A stretch of DNA of 64,000 bases from the NCBI GenBank assembly GCA_902805475.1, contig CADCSX010000011.1:1366001-1430000 (forward strand), in the 5' to 3' direction. The notes beneath the pieces were generated by a model, which saw only the letters and a program-made list of their open reading frames with translations, did no database searches and was not told the origin of the DNA. Of the stretch, positions 13,771-26,072 are shown piece after piece. Both the position numbers and the translations under genes were made by a program. Origin of the DNA: Entonaema liquescens (Eukaryota; Ascomycota; Sordariomycetes; Xylariales; Xylariaceae). Within the stretch, counting starts at the first letter, position 1. The number at the start of each line of letters is the position of its first letter.

Positions 13771-14394
13771 TCAATGTTCTGAGTTGTAGAATCGGCCGAC
13801 AAGTAGGCTACCTATGAATGTGCCACCAAGAACTGCGATGAAGTATCCGACATTCATTGTCATGACTGCCAACATGCTGTATCTTCGTTAGTGCTAGCTA
13901 GTGGTACTAGTTGGTATAGGTTGATCTTACAGAAGATAGCTGACACCGGCAATGCAAGTATCCAGTAGGGCTCGCATGGGATCAACTGACATTCTCCAAG
14001 GACGGAGGTGAAGTTGCTTCTTCTGGACAACCATAACATCCTCTTCGACACCATTTTCCGTTAACGTCATCTTCTTGCTGAAGCTGTCGGTTGACACTTG
14101 CTCCGCCACTGGAATCTTTCCCTGCACAACGACATATCTTCGCTTCATCTCAGCATCCAGCCATCGTTCCTCTGCTAGTGCCTTGCCTGCAAGTAGTAGT
14201 CGGAATACCACACCAAGAATGATTAAGAATATGATTGTTCCAGCGTAGGCACCGCTTGTTTGCGGTGTCCAGGCATCCGAGAAGAGAGACGTAGTAATGG
14301 AGTTTTGAAAGACCATATGCATCGCGCCTGAGTGTGACATATCCATGTCGCCCATGTCCATTGTCATGTGTGCATCGTCGCGCGGGGACAACAT
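13771..14394 (-). CDS. CTR-family high-affinity copper transporter
   Basis: Plasma-membrane (or vacuolar) Cu(I) permease acting as a trimer. Exons on the minus strand are 14394-13931 and 13876-13771, with a 54-nt intron (GTAAG...ACAG) splitting a Leu codon; 189 residues. The N-terminus is a Met/His-rich copper-binding stretch (HMTMDMGDMDMSHSG, residues 9-23), followed by the fungal CTR motif region FSDAWTPQTSGAYAGT and a first hydrophobic segment (about 50-67). A charged cytosolic loop leads to TM2/TM3 encoded by exon 2. The hallmark MxxxM (Met156-Met160) and GxxxG (Gly173-Gly177) are both intact, so it should be functional. No neighbouring iron or copper gene is present. Copper-responsive sites were not confidently identified upstream. 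Confidence 0.92.
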
Positions 14395-16185
14395 TGTGAC
14401 GATTTATCTATTCGCCTGGTTTAGGATGAGTAGGTAAAGTCAGAAGGGAGCTTATATATATTGTTGTTTAGAAATTCGGTTGGGTAGCGGTATCAGGTAG
14501 AGCCTTGAAGCAGTTAATAGAGCCGCAAAGCACCGGTTGCGTCTGATCGTGGTTTTAGTTTGGGAAGAGCGTTTATTCTAGTTGAATAGTCCAATCCGTC
14601 AAGGTTACAGCACCTGAACCGGCGAAGGTATTAACGTTCGGGTATAACTGGTTAAACTTTTGCGACGATACTTTTTGGTAGGTCGTTCACGGGCCACATA
14701 TGATACTCGTAGAGGTAGACGGGGTGACTTGATCTCAGACGTTGGAATGTTATGTTAGGACCAAATGACTTGAAATGATAGATCAAAAGTCAAACACGCG
14801 ATGTGCCAAAATTAAACAGTCAACGCCCAAATCGCAAACTGAAAGAAAGAAGGGAGGTTAGAAACAAGGGCAGAGGCGAAGGCGGAATTGAGTTGCTTTT
14901 CTTTCACGGAGAGGGTTGGGAAGGTACGGCAGTCGAGTAAATAAGTACTACAAACTCTCGCCGGGGTACAATATCACTCATGTAGTACATTCGAGTACAC
15001 CTGTTACATAGACGCGAACCTTACGGCCTTAAAGACCTGGCATGTACCTAAAGTACCGACAATTCCAAGGCAAGAGAGGATGACAAGCACGACTGTACCT
15101 GCGCCAATTTGCCTTAGGCGGCCAAAGTACCTCTAATGCCAAATTTAGTAACCATTGTTCAAACGCATAGCGCAGCACGATGCTGGCACATGTATCTCCT
15201 GATCGTCTTTTCAGCGCTCAAATATGCTCAAAAGGCCTCATTGTGGTTTCCCGTCTAACCGTTTTGGTGCCAAGCCGGATTAAGTAGAGGTGAGTCTGAT
15301 CCACGTAAGCTAATTGGCTAGGTACCTTAGTTTTCGATCTTGTACCCCTACTACCCCACATTCTTGAGATCTGACCGATATCTAATATGTCTCGGTATAA
15401 GTTGCTTCGTGAACCTCTTCGTCGCTTATCACATGTTTTGGATTTAATATCGTTTTTTAGGGATCAAGACATGGAAACTCTGTATAAAATCAGAAGCTTA
15501 GCCAAGTAAAGATTGACAAGTAATGGAAATATAAGATTTGAATAATTACGGACCTCCTCCCTATCAATTTTGTCAACTAAGATTACTAACCATGATTAGA
15601 TGTTTAGAGCTAGACATGATATATCCAGCTGCTAACGGATAGGACAAGTAGCTATTTGTCACATGTTTCAAACGGCGTGCCATTACTGATACGTACACGT
15701 TTCATGAAGCGGTGGTATGAGGGTGCCTACGAGTAAGAAATGGGAACACAGTCACACCAAATGGGGAGTAGCAATGGTGCTAGGTATCGGAGACTATACC
15801 ACCAATATATCTAAGGCTATCTTGTTCAGGGGGGGTAGAGCGAGTGTTAGGAATCTAGATGAGGCATATAGAACGAAGAACATGTTTAGTATATAAGCCG
15901 TAGGCTTCCATATCTAAAGTTTCCCGGGGAATAACGAAGTTGTTTTAATGAATTTTGCTCCACCACGTGACAACGAACTCTGGAAGCATACCTATGGATG
16001 GTATTTATAGGGTAAAGATTAGTTGGTAAACACTTTCTGATGTATGATTATCTCTTGGGAAACGTACATATCATCTTCACTTTACTTCCTACAAATATTT
16101 ATCAGTAAATATAAAACGGTGCATTTGAAGCTTAACAATGGAACAATAGGTAACGGCACACGATGTTACTATGGCTTAATTAATA

Positions 16186-16210
16186 CAGGTACCTGTCTAC
16201 CTAGGTAGAC
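16186..16210. repeat. Two overlapping perfect palindromes
   Basis: CAGGTACCTG (16186-16195) overlaps GTCTACCTAGGTAGAC (16195-16210); both are perfect inverted repeats built from the dispersed TACC/GGTA vocabulary. Could extrude as a cruciform; no gene lies nearby. Confidence 0.8.
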
Positions 16211-17978
16211 TTGTTGGTAGGTAGCCATTCCGAGTCCGTAGAGCTTGGGTATAAGACTCTATGTTATAGGCTGCTTTGATTACGCCAATGCATTTGGGTG
16301 AAATGGAGAGAGAGATAAGAGGAAGGATCCCTAGGACTTGCCACAGAGTGGTATGTTACTAACGAGAATCACTATGCTTTCATTGCGCCTATAGGAAAGT
16401 AAGATGTCATGACGTGACAGACCGTCTCTCTCGTCTTAGAGAATACTTATACCTAACATTGAAAGTTTTCAAAGGCTACAGACATTCTAGAATACATATG
16501 GCTATTTATAACGAACCCTTTTTAAACATAGACCTCTAGTTTATTAGAACATGTTCCCGGTATGGGGTTAGTAGTTTTAGTTCTTACCTCGCATTAGAGC
16601 CACAATCAGGGTTTTTATGTTGTATAATTAATGGACTCATTGATGGTTCCATTTCATATTGTCACATCATTGCATACCATAAGTAACCGACATCGTATTT
16701 TATAGAGTACTTTCAGAGTAAACGGCTCGAAGGCAGGCTTTAACTCCCTAATCTTTTCGCTTTTATTATGAGAGCGTAGAAAAGGGCAAATAGGGTATTT
16801 CGAGGGCCACCAAAGCTGCATTATAGTCTTATGAATATCCAAGGAGGATTTCCACCAGGTAAACTGTCTTTAGGCAAACCATAGAGATTATCTACTTGGG
16901 TAACTATTAGAAATAACAAAGCAAATAGATTTCCACTTCTTTGGTCAAAGGATGAAGCATGGTAGGTTCTAACTAAACGGAAAGAGTACACGAATATGAG
17001 AGGGAAATGAGTGACTCTTGACAGACAAAGAGTGAATATACAATAGATGCCGACTACAGACACGCTGAGGACTGGTATCTGTATCAAGTGGTCTTATAGG
17101 AATGGAAAAGGAGGTCCCCGCCCCTTCATACAACCAGCGTTTGATCACTGCTGCCATGTTTCAATTTCTTGAATCATAATGGAGAATTGTGTAGAAACGT
17201 CACCAGCAAAATTTAGTCAAATATGAACCTTAAGACACCCCTGGTACGTTCTTAGGAAGTAGACATGTTAGTTGGCTTATATCGAGATGATTGTCTCCAA
17301 TTGTAATAAGCTCGAATCAGAAGCTACACCTGAGATGCCTACAAGGTAGAGAAATTAAGAATGTGAAAGAACCTATTGGCTTAATGCTATAAATGGGGGC
17401 CTTTAACGATGTAATTCTCTACTTTGCTAAGTCTAAGCAAAGTGGGATGTTCGAAAGGATAGAAAAGGATACTTGGACTACTGCTACACTTTATGCAAGG
17501 TGCATACTAATACCGTGCCATAGTCTTCTGGTTCTCTAGTATTGTATCCTTCAACTCAGTACGTGGAATTAAACAAGGGATTCATATGGTAGTGTCCAGG
17601 ACTATACTGTCTACCTGCTTAGAAATTTGCTAAACTCCTATTATAGCACGGGTATGTGCTAGTTGCTGGAACGTGCTATTGAAAACAATCTATGCTTTGC
17701 AGTGAATGTGCTAATAGCTGCCTACTGAGATCGTAGTACCTGGCCACCTATGACATATAATAAGTTCATGCTCTTCGCACATTATATGACAGAAACAACA
17801 CATAAATGCATGATAGATTTGTTATTCGCATTGTTTTAAGGGGCATCATTCGATACCATGTATGTACACGCCAGGTATTAACCTCGCAGCGGTTTATTTT
17901 CCTCGGATCAGCCAAGGTAATAATTGTTTGCTACCACAATCACGAGTTCGTCACTAAAGCTGGGCACTTCGACTAACA

Positions 17979-18098
17979 CTATACTTCCACTTTTACGAAC
18001 GGGGAACCCTCGGCGGTTTTGCCGTCCATGTCATTCTTAATCATCGGCTCCTCCTCAGAGTCGTACGACCTAGGTATTTCTCTCAGGTAATTTCCTGC
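17979..18098 (-). pseudogene. Possible orphan terminal exon or gene remnant
   Basis: On the minus strand a good acceptor (CTCTCGCAG) is followed by an open frame ending in GSPFVKVEV and a stop at 17979, with an acidic stretch SYDSEEEPMIKNDMDGK. It looks like the last exon of a protein, but I found no convincing upstream exon, no domain and no family. It may be chance or the decayed 3' end of a lost gene. Confidence 0.15.
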
Positions 18099-19082
18099 GA
18101 GAGCGAAGCGAATAACACAAGGACAACTCTGGAGAAAATTCGAGGCTAGGTAGGAGAACACGTCTGTGACACCAACCTCTACGCGTCCGAGCCTCGGCTG
18201 TAATTCTATCTGCAGACCGAGAGCAATGGTTCCTGGGGAGCAAAAATTGAAATCTTCGGAAGCAATGTCTATCCTCACTAGAAACGATAGGGCGAGACTC
18301 GGGCGCCCTTATGCGCTTTTGAAACGTCGTGTTTCTTCGAGGGAATAACCATGTTACAGGAACGAAGTTAGTTCACGTACACAGCAGGATGGAAGCCCAA
18401 GTGTTGGGACCACCACGTCAGCGCCCATTGGTGACGGCGTACGAGAAAAAAACACACACACACAAGGGAGTCCCGCCATGGCGAATAAGAGAAGGACGTC
18501 GATATGATGGGGCCCTGGGGTTACACGTGCGTTGATCCAGACAGGAAAAGCCACTGCAGAAATTTGCCGAGCTGCAAGCAGCCGCCCTCCCCCTCCTTAC
18601 TTCTTCTCCCTACACTGCAACGCGGTGGTTACCCAGCAAAGTATAGATCATCTGATTGCCCCTGTGGCCCCCTGTGGCCGCGGGACTTGTATTACCAATT
18701 GCTAGTCGGTCGTGTGGTAGGACAGATAAGGCATTCTATCCCATCTGCACCGCCCGTGCCGTGATTGTCTCTCGGTGATATTTCGCCGGGGGGCCAGTCT
18801 GGTGACTTTACTGCGGGGTCCTATGAAAGAGACGGGGTACATCAACAACAGCAGCAACAATAATAGAGAGAGCGCTGGGGAGGATATCTGCTGCCAGGGA
18901 TGAGTGCTCCAGAAAATGTGTCCGCCGTGACGGAAGTGTGATCCCATCGGCATCTTGCTTTCGATGGCCGGGCGGATGTCTAAGCTTCCTTGTCTTGGTT
19001 TGGTTTTTGGCGAGTTCCTTCTCGGGAGCATGCATAACCTTTCATTGAATTTTATCTCATCTGATATGTACGCTCTGACTTT

Positions 19083-19116
19083 GCCCTGCCCTGCCCTGCC
19101 CTGCCCTGTCCTGTCC
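19083..19116. repeat. (CCCTG)n microsatellite
   Basis: About six tandem CCCTG units, the last ones diverged to TCCTG. Non-coding simple repeat inside a GC-richer patch. Confidence 0.9.
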
Positions 19117-19913
19117 AGGCCCCCCCGCGAAACGGCTCGGTGCGCGGTACCATACACGCTTACCCACTGGTTGACAGCAACTGCAAGAGGCCACGACGCG
19201 CACCCGTCTGAGCATACCCGAGTGAACCGAGAGCCCGGGATGTCGCCCGACGAGAACTAGACACCCGAGTCTAATTTAACGACAAGCTGGAATAGAGGCC
19301 CTATTCTGGTTGGTGGGAAACCGAAGACGGATGGCATTTCGATTCTCGTCTTACTCGAATCGGATTCTACCCAGTGAGGAATTTCTCCGCGTCTGACGGG
19401 AATTTCGGTAGGGAGCTTTCTTCCCTCCCCCTCCCCAAAATTACAGCGTCCGATGTACTACATTCCCGTGGGATGGATCGATAGCGCGGCCATAAAAATC
19501 CGATAGTAATAAAACTCGACCTCGTCGGTGAGCAGATAATAGTGTGCGGAATCTCCTATTAGAAGCGAGATGGAGAAGACTCCGCAATTCGCCGTTCTAT
19601 CGCGGACATGGCTCCCCGAAAGGGGAATATCGGTGCCGGTGGGCGGGCCATAGGTAGGCCGTTGTCTTATTCGAAATCGGAATGATTAATCGAAAGAGAG
19701 CGATCGGCCATCTATGGTCACTATTTCCTAATAGGATTAGAAAAGGAAATGAAACCCCTCTAAGTTTTCAGCCCGCTTAAGGACCCTGAAAAAGCTTGTC
19801 TTGGAATTTGTCTGTTCCCCGTAGCGCGTGGGCGGAATCGAGAAGACGAGTTCATGATCCCTGCGTAGGTCCGGTCAATAGTCTTAAGCGCTAAGAATAT
19901 CCATACATATCAA

Positions 19914-19945
19914 ATGTATGCGCTCATGTATGCGCTCATGTATGC
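19914..19945. repeat. ATGTATGCGCTC tandem repeat
   Basis: Two full units of ATGTATGCGCTC and a partial third. Non-coding; its repeated in-frame ATG codons create a spurious short open frame. Confidence 0.8.
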
Positions 19946-21398
19946 ATATAAGCGCTTGAACCCTACATGTATCTTATGGATGTATATAAGATATATGAAT
20001 GTATGTAGAGATACAGCAGGTCGGCATACGTTCGTGGGTGGGGGTCACATTCCCAAATCCGACTTAAAGCTCGCCGAGGCTTGCATATTACATATTAGGA
20101 GCAACCTAGGGCCAGCTTAGTATTAGAGATATTACCGGTTTCATACTTCGTTTTAATCAAATATTAAAACCCAACTCTTGATTGATTCCCTTTCAGGGGT
20201 GTGGCTATGACAAAGAAACGGACCCTAGCATAGGTAATATAAGATAAAAATAGGAAAAATAAGGGGAAAAGAAAAGTAAAAGGCTTCGCGCTACACAAAC
20301 CCATCTAGTAGCCGATATCACCGAGAACATCGGATTACGTAGGAAAGCTGATATTTGTATATTTGTAAGCGAGGCGCAATATTGTCTCACAAAACGCGGA
20401 TTTGGCGGTTTACGTATATAAGAAGTACTTATGTTAGGAGGTAGGTGTATAATGAGGAATAAGGGGTTACGAGTTGAACTAATAGCCTTACAAAACTCCT
20501 ATAGCTTACGAAACATAAAACCGAGAGGATGGCATGGGGCCTGGATAAGACACTATTGTTACTACAGTTCTGATTGGAATTCTTGTGTAACAAACTCTTG
20601 TTAAGATCTGGCTTCTTTGAATATCGAGAGGTTGCATTTCTGAGAGCTGATGGTACCTACCTACCTAACGTACATACGATGCCATGCAAATGATAAGCTA
20701 TAGAATATTGCTTTGACCTCTGTGTTGTTTCATTGGGCCTTAGAGGAAATGAAACTAGCTGTATAGTTCATGTTTCTTCTCCTGCGAGGATCTACTGTCA
20801 GGATCTAGAGCACGGAACTACCCATCCAATCGAGCCCGGAATCAACTCCCTAGGCCTTTCGGGGTTGCTTTTTCTTGTCAGGGCCTCGCACTCGGACTTT
20901 TGTGTTCCACAACCCTTGGAAAATAAGTGTTGGCCAAGACAGGCTGGGAAACCTCTTCATGTAATCTCAGGTAATTTGAAAGAACAACGAGCATGTGGGA
21001 CCATCTAGCAGTTGGAATGTAAATTGTCGTAAGGGAAAGGTGTATTTCCTTGCGTCTAATGGTTGTTGTGGGAGAAGGAAAACAAGAAAATGGGGGAAAG
21101 TCGCAGAGCCTTGCCTTCGTTAGAAGATTACATAGTGTGAATGCCCGTATATCGTTTCGAGAGCAAGAATAACCGTAGCAAACTAGCCTATGTAGGCCTA
21201 TGATCGTTGGGGAAATAGGCAAGAAGTGCAATTCACGGAAGTCTTAAGACAGGGGGCCAGCTCCTGCTGGCTCGAGACAAGCGTCAGTGTCTTCAGCCTC
21301 GCCATGTGGAAACCACACGGTTAATACGGCCCAAACACGTCGGTCTGAGAGTGGATACAGTTATTGGTCCTGCGTAGTCGGGGCCGAATACGTAGACT

Positions 21399-21415
21399 TA
21401 CCTAGGTAGGTACCT
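21399..21415. repeat. TACCTAGGTAGGTACCT motif
   Basis: A compact example of the dispersed CCTAGGTA/GGTACC motif family seen throughout the non-coding parts of the window. Confidence 0.7.
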
Positions 21416-23488
21416 CCTAAGGTATTAGAGCTTTAGAACACTTACGTGCGTACTACCTACCTAGAGTGAGTGCTGGCCCAGCAATTAGGAGCTGCTGACC
21501 CGCCTCTTGTTGTCTCTACTAGCGAAGTAGTCTGTCTGAATCCCACCTCTTAGACGCGCGGGATCGTCGTCCCACCGTGGAGTCAGAGCGGGAATGGCTG
21601 ACTGGCCAGCTGGCCCTGCAAGCGAGTCCGTTAGGTTGGCTCGAAGCCACGATAAACGAACCCTTGAGAAACACGGGCTGTTAGTGCATATTTATCTGCA
21701 CGTACGTATAGCACGGAATGCGTAGGACGGCCGCCACTATCTGAGATGCAACGCATTCCTTGGCCGGCGGAAGATCGAGATTCAAGGATTCCAAGGGCTT
21801 AGACCTGGGGGCGTGTCCCGAATATGCTCTTTTACGACCACCATTCCTCCTGTACGGTCCTAGTCTCTCTTGGCTATGAGTTTTGCACCTCCCGCCTAGC
21901 TGTAGTCAGACATAATAAAACGTCTCGGGTTTGGAGGACCCAAGTCTCGTGTAGGAGTTAGTACAAGGACCATGTGGTGAACTCGCCCGGGCTAAGGGAT
22001 CAGCAACCAAGTTCATTACACGCGCAGTCCGTGTTCCATTCGTATTTTCTAGAGCTGACCGGTGAAATATAGCGCCCGACAGAGAGAGAACAGCCTACCT
22101 TAGAGGATAATTAGAGAGTACTAAATTTTAGCTCGAATTTTGGCGGTTTGGATTTAAGGTGTGGCTTTTATTAGTTCTCGCCAACTTCGGGGCGTCAAGT
22201 TACTGAAATTGTCAACCCCTAAACCATATTCGTAAGTAGACGTAAGGCGATTTACTAACACTACGAATGAATAAAGATGTTAATGAGCACATGTTAATTT
22301 TGCAAAATTATTTGTATCCGAGGGCGAATGTACAGAGCCCATAACATTTCACGAACCCTACTTCGATAACTCCTTTGACTTGGCTCTCTGATGTGTCCAA
22401 TGCTGAGTAAATTAAGTAAAGTCTCACAGATATGACACTACCTTTACAACCGGTGCCACGTTGAAATATCGTTCTGTGATTAGTCTCGGACGGGGATTGG
22501 AGCTTTTGGTAATTACCAATATCATGCAGACTGTTATTACTACATACGACGTCGCTATACGAGATGACTTGAGTTACGTACACTAGGTGTAAGGGGTATC
22601 AACATACTATTGAAAGGGTTGAAGAACCGAAGAACGCTTTCTGTTTCGCTTAAACAATTGGCCCTGTAGAAAGAACTCGTTCTGCCAACCCTGATCTAAT
22701 TCGCCTCTTATATCATACAAGACTTCCTCATTCAATATACATCCAAGGGTCCATGATGACTCAACACGCGCTATTTCCGCTGACGATGGGATGCCGCTCC
22801 CAGTGAATATCCCACGTGGCTGACGTCCAAATTTGAAATATGTTTGTAACGGGACGTTTGTCCCACTGATGCCAAAGGATGCTATAAAAGTTGCAAGGCC
22901 ACCGATCGATTCGGTTCGTAGCGTTCCGTAGTGATGCGTAACTGAATGCTTGCCCATCTAACCAATGAAAGCCGTGATCTGCGAGCCCAAACAACCGGCG
23001 AGGTAAAACATGAAGGAAAAAGAAGAAGAAAAGGAAACAACGCAAGCATCCAAAGTCTATTGCAATTCCTCCCTCGGCCGTAAATAGTAACCTTGACAAC
23101 AGAATGACGACGACTTCATAAATAGCAGGGAAAGGCCGAAATAGATGTTCCGCCGGTCCCCAGAAGAGATTGCAAAAACACTATCGACCCGCCCATAGAA
23201 GAAAAGCCGCAAATCCATGCTGTAGCCCTGATTTCTCGTAGAGCATTCTTCATACCTATTCGCAAAATCCGTAACCGTTGACTCCGAACCCTATTCTTTT
23301 CCCCTTGTTTCCCTTGTCGTTCGTAATGTTCTTTTTTTGATAGTTCCGATAACAATAACAAATAAAGTCATGGCCCAAGAGTGCATTATTACGCTTCTCC
23401 AATTCTAGCGTAGCATTTGTCCGGTGACATCGTTCGGGAAACTAAATTTCCTAATAGAACGCCGTGGCTGTGATCAAGTATCCGAGTC

Positions 23489-24981
23489 TTATAGCGGTTC
23501 TTGCTTTAGGCCGTACTCAGAGCTTGAATGGCTTTGTTTATCTAGGTCTCGTCTTATCTCTTCTCGTGGTGAGCTACCGTTTTCGTCGTTTGGCGGAGTC
23601 TTTCTAGTCCCACATCCCTTTACAAGTCTATGGCGCTGTCGGACGTAAAAGTTAGCAGTTTATATAAACGTTTCAACACTTGGACGCGGCCATAGCCTAC
23701 CTTTAGCGCATCCTTCCTAGAGAAGCTTTTATCGCAAAAGGTACAAGGAAATGGCTTGATTGCATCATGAATTCGCCTATGTCTTTTAAGATCGTGATTT
23801 CTGTTGAAGGATTGTGGACAGATATCGCATTTGAAGGGACGATCTTGTGCAATGGGATGGGCATTAGTGTAAAGATGCTGGTTCACCAAATGCCCAGTTG
23901 GATGGTATCCATGACCTATTGCCCCAATACCATTCATAATCGTCATCTGCCCTCCAGGATTCGCCATGTTCGACATGATCGGCCCTCCCACTGTCGATCC
24001 GCCTCCCATTGTTTGGGGGAGCGTATAAGAAGGAAGAGGTCTGTAAGGCATTGGGGAATGCTGTTGGTGTGGACTTAGTGTCGAAGTATTTCTGTGTAAA
24101 CTTCCAGTTGTTATCGAACTTGACGGTGGCGAAGAAGTATGTGTAGAGGCGAATGAAGGGTAAGACGTGTGTGGAGTGGTTGATGAAGGAGGTCCCGAAT
24201 AGTAGCTGGAAGCTGTTGGTGGCCGCGAATAACTGTCTGAAGGTCCCGCAGACGTTGAAGGCGCTGTGGGTTGCGACCCTTGAGAATGACTTGTCATCAT
24301 TGGCAACGGAGTCTGATTTGGAGTTGACGACAATACGTTAGGATGACCAAGGTTGCTTCCTGGGATAGAAAGGTGGTAAGGAGAAGAACCACTATCGTAT
24401 GTGGGCTGCTGTGTCAGTATATCTACTGCTCCGGGGGATTGTGAGCCTCGATAAGCGGAATTAGGAGAATAGATCGGGCGACTGTAATTCGGCTGCATGA
24501 GCGGAGGCTGTCCTCCGTGGCTCATCGGACTGTGCGTATAAGACTGAGTGCCCGTTGTAGCCCAAAGTCTCTGCGGACTACTGAGCGTCAATCCCGGTTG
24601 AGAATGCTGAGTACTGTGGTTATTGGCGCCTGGAGAGATTGGACTTAGGCTATCAATGCCAGTCACTCCTATAATGTAAGTTAGAGGGCTATATTCAGGC
24701 ATATTCGGTAACGAAAGTTGGGGGATTGTCGCTGCCACGTCGACATTTTGTATGGTCTGTATGGAGGAAGAAGAAAAAGGTAAAGGTAAAGGTAAAGGGA
24801 TATTGAGACGAAGAGGTAAAGATAGCATTGTTAATGGTAGATTAGCATTGGAAATAAAAGTAGCTTGACTCATACTGGGAACTTGATTGTCTATTGGCGG
24901 CGTTGGAAGTGGAAGATGGAACTGAGGAAGCGTATGAGCTGCTGGTCTACGTGACGTAAAGCTCGTTGCGGCGGCTTCCAT
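23489..24981 (-). CDS. C2H2 zinc-finger transcription factor (two fingers, Ser/Pro-rich)
   Basis: Predicted nuclear DNA-binding regulator. Exons on the minus strand: 24981-23701 and 23635-23489, with a 65-nt intron (GTAGGC...CGACAG); 475 residues. Residues 1-380 are low-complexity, rich in Ser, Pro, Thr, Gln and Tyr, like an activation domain. The first finger (about 383-405, FKCDICPQSFNRNHDLKRHR) is a canonical CX2CX12HX3H. The second (from about 411, FPCTFCDKSFSRKDALK, then RHRLVKGC from exon 2) ends in Cys, i.e. C2HC. The intron splits this second finger, so exon 1 alone would lack half of it. An LPLPLPLP stretch comes from a TAAAGG tandem at about 24777-24799. The finger pair is a fungal-conserved type, but I cannot name the orthologue. 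No functional neighbour. Confidence 0.87.
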
Positions 24982-26042
24982 TCTTCTGAGGAAAGGGCGA
25001 GAATGGAGGATAGAAGAGAGCGCTCTCCTGTTTACGATCCCCCTCTTCCCAGAGTAAAGAGCGAATAGATTTGGTAGGTAGAGCTTTCTTCGTTTACCTA
25101 ACGACGAAAATTCTTAACCCTAAGAGGTAGGAACTAATAAATTTTATCGGAATAGGTTGTATGTAAGTAACATTTAAGTTAGTTATACTCGTCCTCAAAG
25201 AACCTCAGGGACACAGTTTGTCGTTTAGGTAGTGTTTGGGTGACTCGTATTCAGTCGTACCGTATTGCTGAGTCGCAAGCCGCTCGCTAGCCGACCACAA
25301 CTCGAGTTGGCGCAACGGTAAATGATATATGGTGAGAATAAGAGAAGGAGGTGGTACTAGTATCTATGGCTTGGGGGACAGGATCCCCAGACCAAGTTGG
25401 TTGAGGCCGTCTCTGGGAGTATTGAGAAGGTAAACGTTTCCGAGTTTCTGAGTTCTTGGACGAACTGCAGCAGTAATAGAAGACTCCCTTGATAGGTAAG
25501 TAGGCACTTATGGTAAGCTAGGGGTGGAGACGTCGATCATAAGAATGGCTGCCGGGAGGCGCCCATGGAATTATATACTCTATTGGATGATTGATCAAAT
25601 CCTTGCTGAATGATGTGGGCGTCCTTGGCCGGCTAGACCGTTGGGGGAGTGGTCTTTTATCGACTTTTGTTTTTTTTGCGGCTGGCCAGATGGAAATATC
25701 CAGGTCTCTGTTTAACACCCATTGAGATTACGTAGAGCTTTTTGGTTGTGCTGCTCGATTGTTTTATTTATTCCTAGTGAGAAGGGATCTTGCTGTGATG
25801 AGTTAAGAAGATTGTAGAGGTAGGGACAAGGGCTAGTTGGGACTAATCACCCCAGACTAGTTTCGATGGGCTGAAGCGCTGCCGGAGGTGCAGATATGCA
25901 GCTTGGAAGTGTAAAGCTGTAAAAGGGTCAGGTAGGGAAGAGAAGGATAAAAAAGATTGGCTTGAATAGGAGCGTGGCGTTAGATTACATAGGTATGTAA
26001 GTACCTAACATAAGGGTAAAGATAGGTAGCTAAGTAAATACC

Positions 26043-26072
26043 TATGTAAGTATGTATGTAAGTATGTATGTA
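26043..26072. repeat. (TATG TAAG)n simple repeat
   Basis: Tandem TATGTAAG / TATGTATG units. Non-coding microsatellite. Confidence 0.8.

Larger units (their letters stand above)
14395..23488. other. Nine-kilobase stretch without a supported gene
   Basis: No conserved protein is readable on either strand. Features seen: overlapping palindromes at 16186-16210, a short hairpin (ACTTTGCT/AGCAAAGT) near 17423-17446, a GC-richer zone at about 18.1-19.3 kb with a (CCCTG)n repeat, an ATGTATGCGCTC tandem at 19914-19945, and CCTAGGTA motifs at 20652-20675 and 21399-21415. A possible orphan terminal exon on the minus strand (17979-18098) is described separately. The GC-richer block at 21.2-22.1 kb also has only short conflicting frames. 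Confidence 0.55.

Noticed and set aside
18702..19157. 151-codon minus-strand frame with a Leu run and a GQGRAGQG repeat
   Set aside because: The repeats arise from the (CCCTG)n microsatellite and a trinucleotide repeat near 18845; no other coding signal.
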